Positions 43,144 through 51,467 of a stretch of 64,000 nt of DNA are shown piece after piece. The translations under genes and the position numbers were made by a program. Below the pieces are notes generated by a model, which was given only the letters and a program-made list of their open reading frames with translations, had not been told where the DNA came from and did not search any database. The stretch comes from Paracoxiella cheracis (GTDB lineage: Bacteria; Pseudomonadota; Gammaproteobacteria; Coxiellales; Coxiellaceae). Location of the stretch: the NCBI RefSeq assembly GCF_049348705.1, contig NZ_CP186485.1, forward strand, positions 1,612,001 to 1,676,000. Reading direction: 5' to 3'. Position 1 is the first letter of the stretch. Each line of letters opens with the position of its first letter.

Positions 43144-44037
43144 ATGTTGGCACCGGTCACGGAGATTTTTTGTGATATGGATGATTTTTGCAAGGATTAT
43201 TTGAAAGGTCAATCAAAGTATTTGCTACCGAACCCAGACAGAAAACGAGATCGAGCGATGCAAATGAGCTTGTCTGAAATTGGCACCATCATTGTGTTGT
43301 TTCAAATGAGTCACTATCGCACATTTAAGGATTTTTATTGTGGATGTGTTTTACAAGACATGAAGAAGTATTTTCCTACGGCGCTGAGTTACACACGTTT
43401 TGTCGCCTGCCAATCAGCAGCGCTAATGATGCTCGCCGCCTATTTGCTTTCGAGAAAGGGCAAACACACGGGATTGTATTATATTGACTCAACTACACTA
43501 CGCGTATGCCACAATAAACGAATTTATCGAAACAAGGTTTTCAAAGGCATTGCTAAACGCAGTAAAAGCACAATGGGCTGGGTTTACGGCTTTAAACTAC
43601 ATATTGTGATTAATCATCAAGGGGAATTAATCCGTTTTTGTTTAACGAAAGGGAACGTGGATGATCGCGCTGTTGTTAGAAAATTAATGGCTAATTTAAA
43701 GGGGTTGGGCGCTGGCGATAAAGGGTATCTTGGAAAAGATCTTGCGGACGATTTGGCAAAACACGATTTAAAATTTGTGACAAAAGTCCGTAAAAATATG
43801 AAGAACAAAATGCTTTCTGCATTTGAAAAGTTTTTCCTAAAACAACGTGGCATCGTAGAAACGATTATCGATCAGTTGAAAAACTTGTATCATGTTGAGC
43901 ATTCGCGTCATCGTAGTCCGATTAATTTTTTAGTCAATACCCTTGCAGCGCTAATTGCCTATTCTTGGCGACCAAACAAACCAGGAATAAAAACCAACAA
44001 TATAAAGAATAATTTATACGCAGTTATCCAGAACTGA
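43144..44037 (+). CDS. IS982-family transposase (copy 2)
   Basis: 297-aa DDE transposase, same as copy 1 with Leu in NKMLSAFEK. All catalytic residues present (YYIDSTTLRVC, GAGDKGYLG, RGIVETIIDQL). The B element upstream separates it from the IS end, where the promoter would be. Confidence 0.93.
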   Translation: MLAPVTEIFCDMDDFCKDYLKGQSKYLLPNPDRKRDRAMQMSLSEIGTIIVLFQMSHYRTFKDFYCGCVLQDMKKYFPTALSYTRFVACQSAALMMLAAYLLSRKGKHTGLYYIDSTTLRVCHNKRIYRNKVFKGIAKRSKSTMGWVYGFKLHIVINHQGELIRFCLTKGNVDDRAVVRKLMANLKGLGAGDKGYLGKDLADDLAKHDLKFVTKVRKNMKNKMLSAFEKFFLKQRGIVETIIDQLKNLYHVEHSRHRSPINFLVNTLAALIAYSWRPNKPGIKTNNIKNNLYAVIQN

Positions 44038-44040
44038 GGT

Positions 44041-44419
44041 TAAAGATAAAAACCCCCAACGATATCGTCGTATTTTTATTGGAGGCATCGAATCACCGTT
44101 ATCTTCTAGTGATACAGAATCACGAGATGAATTAATGTATCAGCCTAATCAACGCGAGGTAAAAAATTATTTGCTCGGTGAACCATTTAGCGATGCGTAT
44201 TTTACAAAACGTGAAGCAGAATGCATGATGCTGATCATGCAGGGATACACTAATACACAGGTAGCACAGTTATTAAGTTTGTCGTCGCGCACCGTTGAGT
44301 TTTATATTAAAAATATGCGGCGTAAAACAGGCTGTGAAAGCAAGGCGGATTTAATGAATGCCATTGCCAAGACAGATTTTCTCGACAAATTGGATTTTAC
44401 AATGGAGGATTTGTTTTAG
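44041..44419 (+). pseudogene. LuxR-family transcriptional regulator, N-terminus removed by IS982
   Basis: The frame is open back into the IS end, so the first ATG inside it (44135) is probably not the native start. The C-terminal LuxR HTH is complete: FTKREAECMMLIMQGYTNTQ, VAQLLSLSSRTVEFYIKNMR, RKTGCESKADLM. The part before it (IFIGGIESPLSSSD) is the end of a lost sensor or ligand domain. It might still be translated from 44135 as a 94-aa DNA-binding protein. Confidence 0.8.
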
Positions 44420-44475
44420 GTGTCGTAACTCTGATCTGAAATGACTGCATAGCACCTTGATGCTATTATTGCACT

Positions 44476-44967
44476 ATGAAATCAAAAACAGATGCACAAC
44501 CTAGCCTCCAAAGTATTTGGGAAAATCCCATTCATTTTGTTGCCTGTGGTTTTGGGCTTGGTGCGATCCCCATAGCACCGGGCACCTTTGGTACGTTGGG
44601 GGGTGTGGTGTTGTACCTCATTTTAAGTCGGCTACCGTTATGGGCTTATATTATGGTGGCGGTTGTCCTGCTTATCTTTGGTTTTTTAATTTGCGGTATC
44701 ACCAACCGAGACTTTGGTACAGATGATCACCCCGCTGCAGTGTGGGATGAAATCGTCGGTTTCTTGTTCGTCATGATTGCAGTCCCTAAAACATGGTATT
44801 TTATTTTAATAGGATTTGTCTTGTTTCGACTATTTGATATTTGGAAGCCATGGCCTATTCGATGGGTTGACCGACATATTCACGGTGGTATCGGGGTTAT
44901 GTTAGATGACGTGGTGGCGGCTCTTTTTTCGCTGGTAATTTTACAGATTTTAGTTTGGGTTTTTTAG
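44476..44967 (+). CDS. pgpA: Phosphatidylglycerophosphatase A
   Basis: Removes the phosphate of phosphatidylglycerol-phosphate in the inner membrane. Family features: FGLGAIPIAPGTFGTLGG, TDDHPAAVWDEIVGF (Asp/Glu Mg site), RLFDIWKPWPIRWVDRHIHG, GIGVMLDDVVAAL. 163 aa, normal, about four helices. ThiL and nusB, its usual neighbours, are absent. The 56-bp gap before it has a small hairpin ATAGCA-CCTTGA-TGCTAT. Its 3' end overlaps the convergent permease by 71 bases. Confidence 0.92.
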   Translation: MKSKTDAQPSLQSIWENPIHFVACGFGLGAIPIAPGTFGTLGGVVLYLILSRLPLWAYIMVAVVLLIFGFLICGITNRDFGTDDHPAAVWDEIVGFLFVMIAVPKTWYFILIGFVLFRLFDIWKPWPIRWVDRHIHGGIGVMLDDVVAALFSLVILQILVWVF

Positions 44968-46519
44968 TATTGATGAATCGTGAGCGACCGCTTTTCAATC
45001 CCCAGTAATAATAAATCGCTGCCACGACACCTACAGCAATTAAGCTTTCTGCATAATTTAATTTTCCCCAGCCGCCGAATGCTTTACTTCCTAGAAAAGA
45101 AATCAAAGCCATCGTTAATAAATAACAAGGCAACCAGATGCCGGGTCGCCAATCCTCCTTGAAAGTTTTCCAACCGTTTTTGTTTTGGTAATAAAAATAA
45201 ATGGGTAATCCAGCTAGCATGATGAGTATGACTTTACCCGTTAAAGGCCATCTGGCCCAGTACAATACAAATGAAATTACTATAAATGCAATCGGTGCAA
45301 TGTAGCGCAAGCCCCTTATTTTGACCGGTGAGACCTGACGGTGTTTTCGATAGCGTAATGTCATCGCTGAAACAGGTCCATTCACATAAGAAATAATCGA
45401 TGAAACGGATATCACTGCGACCAAGGTGCTCCAACCTTTAAAGAGATATAAAAATACAAAGCTGATAATGAGGTTAATCCACATCGCTGGACGTGAAATG
45501 TGATAAAGGGGATGCACGCGTCCAATGAATTCGGGCATATAACCATTGCTTTGTAAGCCATAAAGCATCCGTGAAGTCGTTGCGGTGTAAGTAATCCCGG
45601 TGCCTGAGGGTGAAACGAATGCATCTAGGTAAATTAAAATCACAAGCCAATTTAAATTTAATGCCAAGGCTAAATGCACAAATGGAGAGCTGAAATTTAA
45701 GCGATGCCATCCGAAGGCAATATCTTTTGGGCTAACTGTGCCGATAAATGCAATTTGCAGCAGTAAGTAAAGCACGAAAGAAATGCCGATTGAGATAATA
45801 ATAGCTAGTGGCACGTCACGTTTTGGGTTTATTGCTTCGCCTGATAAATTAATGGGGCTTTGAAATCCATGAAATGAGAAAATAATGCCCGCCGTGGCCA
45901 CGGCTGTAAATACACCACTCATCCCATAAGGCATGAAATTTTCATGAACGAGATTAAAGGTTCCTTGGTGAAACGAGGCGACAAATAAAGCGACACAGGT
46001 AAGTGATGGTATTAAAATTTTGAATAAGGTTAACGCCATCATCGAATGTAAAAATAATTTTACGGACCAATAATTCAATAGAAAATAAAAAACGATGAAT
46101 ACGCCCGAAAGCATCAAGCCATAGGGTGTTAATTGGTGAAGATAGGGGTTATACAATTGGCTGGTAAAATCCCAAGACCATGAGCTCATATATTGAACCG
46201 AAGAGGCAGCTTCGATGGGAATCACAGAAACGATGGCGATCCAATTAGCCCAGCCTGCAATAAATCCTGCAAAGGAGCCATGGGATAATTGTGTGTAGCG
46301 TACCATGCCACCTACGGCAGGATAGCGAGCGCCCAGCTCTGCGTAGGCAAAGGCGAGCAACAACATGGCTAGCGCGCCGATTGGCCAGGCAAAGATTGCG
46401 GCAGGGCCGGCTAGTCGGGCTGCTTTCCAGGCACCGAATAACCAACCAGAACCAATCATTGTACCGATCCCTGACAGCGTCAGGCCCCATAAGCCGATAT
46501 GTTTAAATATTTTCCCCAT
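44897..46519 (-). CDS. Amino acid permease, APC superfamily
   Basis: 540-aa inner-membrane transporter with about 12-14 helices. The first helix has the APC substrate-loop motif LTLSGIGTMIGSGWLFG; later AYAELGARYPAVGGMVRYTQ and FHGFQSPINLSGEAINPKRD match consensus APC regions. Closest in style to aspartate/proton symporter-like permeases, but the substrate cannot be read. Long basic C-terminal tail (INTKKPKLKSVKLPAKKEPP). Single gene, convergent with pgpA. Confidence 0.85.
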   Translation of the reverse strand: MGKIFKHIGLWGLTLSGIGTMIGSGWLFGAWKAARLAGPAAIFAWPIGALAMLLLAFAYAELGARYPAVGGMVRYTQLSHGSFAGFIAGWANWIAIVSVIPIEAASSVQYMSSWSWDFTSQLYNPYLHQLTPYGLMLSGVFIVFYFLLNYWSVKLFLHSMMALTLFKILIPSLTCVALFVASFHQGTFNLVHENFMPYGMSGVFTAVATAGIIFSFHGFQSPINLSGEAINPKRDVPLAIIISIGISFVLYLLLQIAFIGTVSPKDIAFGWHRLNFSSPFVHLALALNLNWLVILIYLDAFVSPSGTGITYTATTSRMLYGLQSNGYMPEFIGRVHPLYHISRPAMWINLIISFVFLYLFKGWSTLVAVISVSSIISYVNGPVSAMTLRYRKHRQVSPVKIRGLRYIAPIAFIVISFVLYWARWPLTGKVILIMLAGLPIYFYYQNKNGWKTFKEDWRPGIWLPCYLLTMALISFLGSKAFGGWGKLNYAESLIAVGVVAAIYYYWGLKSGRSRFINTKKPKLKSVKLPAKKEPPPRHLT

Positions 46520-46607
46520 TGGACTAAGCCTACCGATAATGTCCGACGTTGTCCATGAGACAACCGCGGGAAATGGTTGAAGCGCGCATTTATGAGTATA
46601 ATTTTAA

Positions 46608-47897
46608 TTACTTACGATCGCTTACAGGCACGACGTTGCGCTGTGTTTTTCCCGTATAGAGTTGGCGTGGTCTTGATAAACGATGATTCGGATCACTCAT
46701 CATTTCCATCCAATGTGATACCCAGCCGACTGTACGAGACAACGCAAAAATAACGGTAAACATGTTGCTCGGAATACCGATCGCACTTAACGTGAGTCCA
46801 GAATAAAAATCTACATTGGGATACAATTTTTTCTCGACAAAATAATCGTCTTCTAATGCGATTTTTTCTAATTTCATGGCGAGCTTAAATAGCGGTTCAT
46901 CATGACGACCCACCGTATCCAACACTTGGTGACACGTTTCACGCATGACTTTTGCGCGGGGATCATAGTTTTTATAAACACGATGACCAAAGCCCATTAA
47001 TCGGAATGGATCATATTTATCTTTAGCTTTTTTAATGTATTTATCGATATTCGACTCATCACCAATTTCTCGAAGCATATTTAAAGCCGCTTCGTTGGCC
47101 CCACCATGTGCTGGTCCCCACAATGCGCCAATACCTGCGGAAATGCAGGCAAAAGGATTGGCTCCAGTGGAACCTGCTACACGAACGGTAGTGGTCGATG
47201 CATTTTGTTCGTGATCGGCGTGCAAAGTAAAAATACGATCCATCGCCCGTACTAGAACAGGATCCGGTTTTTTTTCTTCGTACGGTGTCGAAAATAGCAT
47301 ATGTAGAAAATTTTCTGCATAAGACATTTCTTTTTGCGGATGTACAAAAGGTTCGCCGATCGAATACTTGTAACTCATCGCAGCAATCGTTGGCATTTTC
47401 GCAATCAAGCGTAGTGCCGACACTTCACGGTCTTGAGGATTATTGATATCAAACGCATCGTGATAAAACGCAGAGAGCGCCCCTACGGTGCTCAACAGCA
47501 TAGCCATGGGGTGAGCGTCGTGTCGAAAACCTTCAAAAAACTTGCTGACTTGCTGGTGAAGTGTTGAATAATCTTTGATGCTATTTTCAAAAATATCTTT
47601 TTGCTTCTTATTTGGGAGTTCGCCGTGCATCAGTAAATAACAAACTTCCAAGTAATCGCACTGTGCTGCTAATTGATCGATGGGATATCCCCGATAAAGC
47701 AATATGCCTTTTCCACCGTCGATGAAAGTGATTTTGGATTCACAAGACGCGGTGGAGTAAAACCCCACATCCAGTGTGTATATTCCATTATCGCCTAATG
47801 TTTTTACATCGATGACATCGGAACCCAGTGTGCCTGAGTAGATGGGAAATTCAACATTTTGATTTTCAAAAGATAACTTTGCTTTACGATCTTTCAT
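46608..47897 (-). CDS. gltA: Citrate synthase
   Basis: Condenses oxaloacetate and acetyl-CoA. Type II, hexameric style: FIDGGKGILLYRGYPIDQLA, HADHEQNASTTTVRVAGSTG (His), LWGPAHGGANEAALNML (His), FGHRVYKNYDPRAKVM (His) and PNVDFYSGLTLSAIGIP (Asp). 429 aa, normal. Divergent from sdhC with a ~330-bp region between, the classic gammaproteobacterial arrangement. Confidence 0.96.
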   Translation of the reverse strand: MKDRKAKLSFENQNVEFPIYSGTLGSDVIDVKTLGDNGIYTLDVGFYSTASCESKITFIDGGKGILLYRGYPIDQLAAQCDYLEVCYLLMHGELPNKKQKDIFENSIKDYSTLHQQVSKFFEGFRHDAHPMAMLLSTVGALSAFYHDAFDINNPQDREVSALRLIAKMPTIAAMSYKYSIGEPFVHPQKEMSYAENFLHMLFSTPYEEKKPDPVLVRAMDRIFTLHADHEQNASTTTVRVAGSTGANPFACISAGIGALWGPAHGGANEAALNMLREIGDESNIDKYIKKAKDKYDPFRLMGFGHRVYKNYDPRAKVMRETCHQVLDTVGRHDEPLFKLAMKLEKIALEDDYFVEKKLYPNVDFYSGLTLSAIGIPSNMFTVIFALSRTVGWVSHWMEMMSDPNHRLSRPRQLYTGKTQRNVVPVSDRK

Positions 47898-48224
47898 AGG
47901 GATTTCTCATAATGGTTGTAGACTGATCAGTGCCCCCAAACTATAGTCAATCCTGGATTAGTTTTCAAAGGCTCAGAAAATAGAAGATCATTTTATAGTC
48001 GAAATACGCAACTTTCCAACCCTTTTCTGGGGCTGTTGTCGGGCGATATAATGAGTTATAATCACGACGCACTGATAGGATACATACACAACCAATTGTC
48101 TTAAAACACAATTTATGGGATGGACATTATTGATAGCGTTCTCTAGATGAGAACGATTAATCAATGTGTTAGCATTTGTGTTGTCCTTCAGGCTCTTGGA
48201 ACAAACTCGCATAAATTTGTCAGG
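47898..48224. promoter_or_regulatory. gltA-sdhC divergent intergenic region with overlapping -10 boxes
   Basis: Two TATAAT hexamers lie at 48047-48052 and 48057-48062 on the plus strand, 4 bases apart, after TTGTCG at 48036. They fit a promoter for the sdh-suc operon. The rest should hold the gltA promoter; no gene recognised. Confidence 0.45.
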
Positions 48225-48611
48225 ATGGGCACAACGGTGAATGCAGAAAGACCAGTAAATCTCGATTTAACAAAGTTTCGGTTCCCTCCGATGGCGATAC
48301 TCTCGGTGTCGCACCGTATCACGGGCGTACTATTATTTTTATTCACGCCGCTTGCTATATATATGATGCATGAGGCGGCGACTTCGCAGCAGACGTTTAA
48401 CACCTTGATTCAAGTTATGCAGAACTTTTGGATGCGTCTTGCTGTTTGGATTGGTATTTCGGTGACGTTGTTCCATCTGATGTCTGGTATTCGTCATATG
48501 ATAATGGATCTTGGCTTTTGGGAAAGTTTGCATGCAGGTCGAATCAGCGCATATACCGTGTTTGCACTTGGTTTCATCGTCACTGTATTAGTAGGAGTGT
48601 GGGTATGGTAG
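48225..48611 (+). CDS. sdhC: Succinate dehydrogenase cytochrome b556 subunit
   Basis: Membrane anchor binding haem b and quinone. RPVNLDLTKFRFPPMAILSV and SHRITGVLLFLFTP are the family signature; the haem His lies in LFHLMSGIRHMIMDLGF. Three helices. I chose ATG 48225 (128 aa); GTG 48237 with AGGATGGG before it is equally good, while a start at 48147 would add residues unlike the family. Confidence 0.9.
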   Translation: MGTTVNAERPVNLDLTKFRFPPMAILSVSHRITGVLLFLFTPLAIYMMHEAATSQQTFNTLIQVMQNFWMRLAVWIGISVTLFHLMSGIRHMIMDLGFWESLHAGRISAYTVFALGFIVTVLVGVWVW

Positions 48612-48946
48612 TGCAGGTTAATCGTCGAGGCTTAATAGACTGGATTGCCCAGCGTGTCACGGCCATTTTAGTCGGCATCTACACACTCTTTCTTGTCATT
48701 TATTTTCTTGCGCACTATCCCCTTGCTTACACTGTATTTCATAATTTATTTAGCAACTTAGCAATGAAAATTGTCACGTTCATCGTTTTGCTGAGCATTT
48801 TGTGGCACGCATGGATTGGGTTATGGACGGTCTTTACAGACTATGTGAAAAATCGCCCCATTCGCCTAATATTGGAAATATTAGTGTCTTTGTTATTAAT
48901 TGTTTACTTGGCTTGGGTAGCTGAGATTTTATGGGTGGCGCTGTAA
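48605..48946 (+). CDS. sdhD: Succinate dehydrogenase membrane anchor subunit
   Basis: 113-aa three-helix protein that completes the quinone site with SdhC. GLIDWIAQRVTAILVGIYTL at the N-terminus, haem/quinone region ILSILWHAWIGLWTVFTDYV. ATG 48605 overlaps the sdhC stop (ATGGTAG); the stop overlaps the sdhA ATG (TAATG). Confidence 0.9.
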   Translation: MVVQVNRRGLIDWIAQRVTAILVGIYTLFLVIYFLAHYPLAYTVFHNLFSNLAMKIVTFIVLLSILWHAWIGLWTVFTDYVKNRPIRLILEILVSLLLIVYLAWVAEILWVAL

Positions 48947-50706
48947 TGAGTAGTATTCCAGTTAGAGAATTTGATGCAGTAATTATAGGTGCAGGGGGTG
49001 CCGGTTTGCGCGCCGCGCTGCAAATGGCGCAATCACAACTTAAAGTGGTTGTCGTTTCTAAAGTATTTCCCACGCGTTCACATACGGTTTCTGCGCAAGG
49101 AGGTATTGCCGCTGCGCTAGGAAACGTGGTTCCTGACAAATGGCAGTGGCACATGTATGACACCGTTCATGGGGGCGAATACTTGGGCGATCAAAATGCC
49201 ATTGAATACATGACTCAAGAAGCCCCTGAATCCATTTACGAACTAGAGCACATGGGTTTGCCATTTTCTCGTTTGGATGATGGGCGAATTTATCAGCGTG
49301 CCTTTGGTGGACACACTCGTGATTTTGGTGGTGAGCTAGCGCGCCGAACTTGTGCGTGTGCGGATCGTACTGGTCACGCCATGCTGCATACCTTGTATCA
49401 AAAAAATGTGGAAGCCAATTCGCATTTTCACTACGAATGGTACGCCTTGGATTTAGTGAAAGGGGTTAACGGCGGCATCGCTGGGGTTGTGGCGATGTGT
49501 ATGGAAACCTCCGAAATTGTCTTTTTTAAATCGCGCGCTACCATATTAGCCACCGGTGGTGCGGGTCGTATTTATGAAACCACCAGTAATGCGTATACCA
49601 ATACCGGCGATGGTATCGGCATGGCATTGCGTGCTGGGCTTCCCGTGCAAGACATGGAATTTTTCCAATTCCACCCAACCGGCGTTTACGGGGTTGGTTG
49701 TTTAATTACAGAAGGTGCTCGCGGTGAAGGCGGCTACTTATTAAATAAAGACGGTGAGCGTTTTATGGAGCGCTACTCTCCGCACTTAAAAGATTTAGAT
49801 TGTCGCGATGTTGTTTCGCGTTCGATTTTAATGGAAGTATTAGCAGGCCGCGGTGTTGGCCCTGAAAAAGATCATGTCTTATTAAAGCTCGATCACTTAG
49901 GTGAAAAAGTGCTAAACGAACGTCTTCCGGGTATTTCAGAGCTTGCTAAAAAGTTTGCGGGTGTGGATGTTACTAAAGAACCGATTCCCATTTTGCCGAC
50001 GGCACACTACATGATGGGTGGTATCCCCACGAATATTCACGGCCAAGTACTAACGCTCGATAAAGATGGCAACGATAAAATTGTCGAAGGCTTATTTGCA
50101 GCCGGGGAATGTGCGTGTGTGTCTGTGCACGGTGCAAATCGATTAGGAACCAACTCATTATTAGATCTCGTTATCTTTGGTCGTGCCGCGGGTAAATTTT
50201 TAGAGAACGAATTAAAAGCGAACTTGGATTTTCGTGCACCCGATGAAGCCGACATTGAGGCTTCGTTAAATCGCATTAAACGTTGGGAAAATCAAAATAA
50301 CACTGAAAACCCTGCGGATATTCGAAAAGAACTACGCGCAGTGATGCAAAACAGCTTTGGTGTATTCCGCGATGAAAAACCGATGGAAGAAGGGTTAAAA
50401 ACGCTAAAAGCACTGCGTGAGCGATTGCATCATGCAAAAATAACCGATACGAGCAACACATTTAATAACGCACGTATTGAAGCATTAGAACTGGATAACT
50501 TATTTGACGTAGCGATGGTAACGGCCATTAGTGCAGAGCAACGCAAAGAAAGCCGTGGGGCTCACTCGCGTTATGACTACAAAGAGCGCGACGATGAGCA
50601 TTGGTTGAAACACACTGTTTGTTACTTGGATGGTGAGATTAAATATCGCCCCGTTAACATGAAACCTACAGATATTGAACCATTTCCGCCTAAGCCGAGG
50701 GATTAG
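48946..50706 (+). CDS. sdhA: Succinate dehydrogenase flavoprotein subunit
   Basis: FAD-containing catalytic subunit oxidising succinate. FAD-binding AVIIGAGGAGLRAALQMAQS, flavin-linking His in TRSHTVSAQGGIAAALG, substrate loop FQFHPTGVYGVGCLITEGAR, and C-terminal ESRGAHSRYDYKERDDEHWL. 586 aa, normal. ATG 48946 is coupled to sdhD. Confidence 0.96.
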   Translation: MSSIPVREFDAVIIGAGGAGLRAALQMAQSQLKVVVVSKVFPTRSHTVSAQGGIAAALGNVVPDKWQWHMYDTVHGGEYLGDQNAIEYMTQEAPESIYELEHMGLPFSRLDDGRIYQRAFGGHTRDFGGELARRTCACADRTGHAMLHTLYQKNVEANSHFHYEWYALDLVKGVNGGIAGVVAMCMETSEIVFFKSRATILATGGAGRIYETTSNAYTNTGDGIGMALRAGLPVQDMEFFQFHPTGVYGVGCLITEGARGEGGYLLNKDGERFMERYSPHLKDLDCRDVVSRSILMEVLAGRGVGPEKDHVLLKLDHLGEKVLNERLPGISELAKKFAGVDVTKEPIPILPTAHYMMGGIPTNIHGQVLTLDKDGNDKIVEGLFAAGECACVSVHGANRLGTNSLLDLVIFGRAAGKFLENELKANLDFRAPDEADIEASLNRIKRWENQNNTENPADIRKELRAVMQNSFGVFRDEKPMEEGLKTLKALRERLHHAKITDTSNTFNNARIEALELDNLFDVAMVTAISAEQRKESRGAHSRYDYKERDDEHWLKHTVCYLDGEIKYRPVNMKPTDIEPFPPKPRD

Positions 50707-50708
50707 TA

Positions 50709-51437
50709 ATGAGTAAAAAATCGAGAATCATGACACTATCGATTTATCGATATAACCCTGAAACGGATAAAAAACCGTACATGCAGGACTTCACGATAGA
50801 TTTATCGAAAGTCAAAGGGGCGATGTTATTGCATGCTTTAGAAGAGCTGCGCGAAACGCACCCTGATTTAGGGCTGCGTCGTTCTTGCGGCGAGGGAGTA
50901 TGCGGTTCTGACGGCATGAATATTAACGGATCAAATGGGTTAGCGTGCATTACACAGCTAGCCGATTTGCCGGATTATGTCGTGTTGCGCCCACTCCCCG
51001 GATTTCCAGTGATTCGTGATCTTATTGTGGATATGGAACAGTTCTATACGCAATACAAAAAAGTTAGACCTTATTTAATTAACCACGAACATCCGCCCCA
51101 AAAAGAGCGCCTACAGTCGCCGGCAGACCGTGCGAAGTTGGATGGTCTTTATGAGTGTATTTTATGCGCGTGTTGTTCGAGTTCTTGTCCGTCTTACTGG
51201 TGGAATCCCGATAAATTTATCGGCCCAGCAGGTTTGTTGGCTTCTTATCGATTTGTGGCGGATACTCGCGATGAAGAAAAAAATAGTCGATTAGATGCCA
51301 TGAAAGATCCTTACAGTGTATTTCGTTGCAGAACGATCATGGATTGTGTCACTGTTTGTCCTAAAAACTTAAATCCAACCGCAGCCATTCGAAAAATTAG
51401 AACGGAAATGTTACGCGAATCGGATGCGAGTGAATGA
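50709..51437 (+). CDS. sdhB: Succinate dehydrogenase iron-sulfur subunit
   Basis: Carries three Fe-S clusters linking FAD to quinone: [2Fe-2S] RRSCGEGVCGSDGMNINGSN...C, [4Fe-4S] CILCACCSSSCPSYWWN, [3Fe-4S] FRCRTIMDCVTVCPKNLNP. 242 aa, normal. AGTA spacing of two bases after sdhA; co-translated. Confidence 0.96.
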   Translation: MSKKSRIMTLSIYRYNPETDKKPYMQDFTIDLSKVKGAMLLHALEELRETHPDLGLRRSCGEGVCGSDGMNINGSNGLACITQLADLPDYVVLRPLPGFPVIRDLIVDMEQFYTQYKKVRPYLINHEHPPQKERLQSPADRAKLDGLYECILCACCSSSCPSYWWNPDKFIGPAGLLASYRFVADTRDEEKNSRLDAMKDPYSVFRCRTIMDCVTVCPKNLNPTAAIRKIRTEMLRESDASE

Positions 51438-51467
51438 CATTACTTAGAACACAATTAAAGGTTAACC

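Larger units (their letters stand above)
42782..44040 (+). mobile_element. IS982-family element, copy 2, with a B repeat between its end and the gene
   Basis: Ends ACCTGAGTTCTGTATAA and ...TTATCCAGAACTGAGGT. Transposase intact on the plus strand. A B element sits 28 bases inside the left end. Left flank is map, right flank a LuxR gene without its start; no target duplication is found, so a deletion between two IS ends is likely. Confidence 0.93.
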
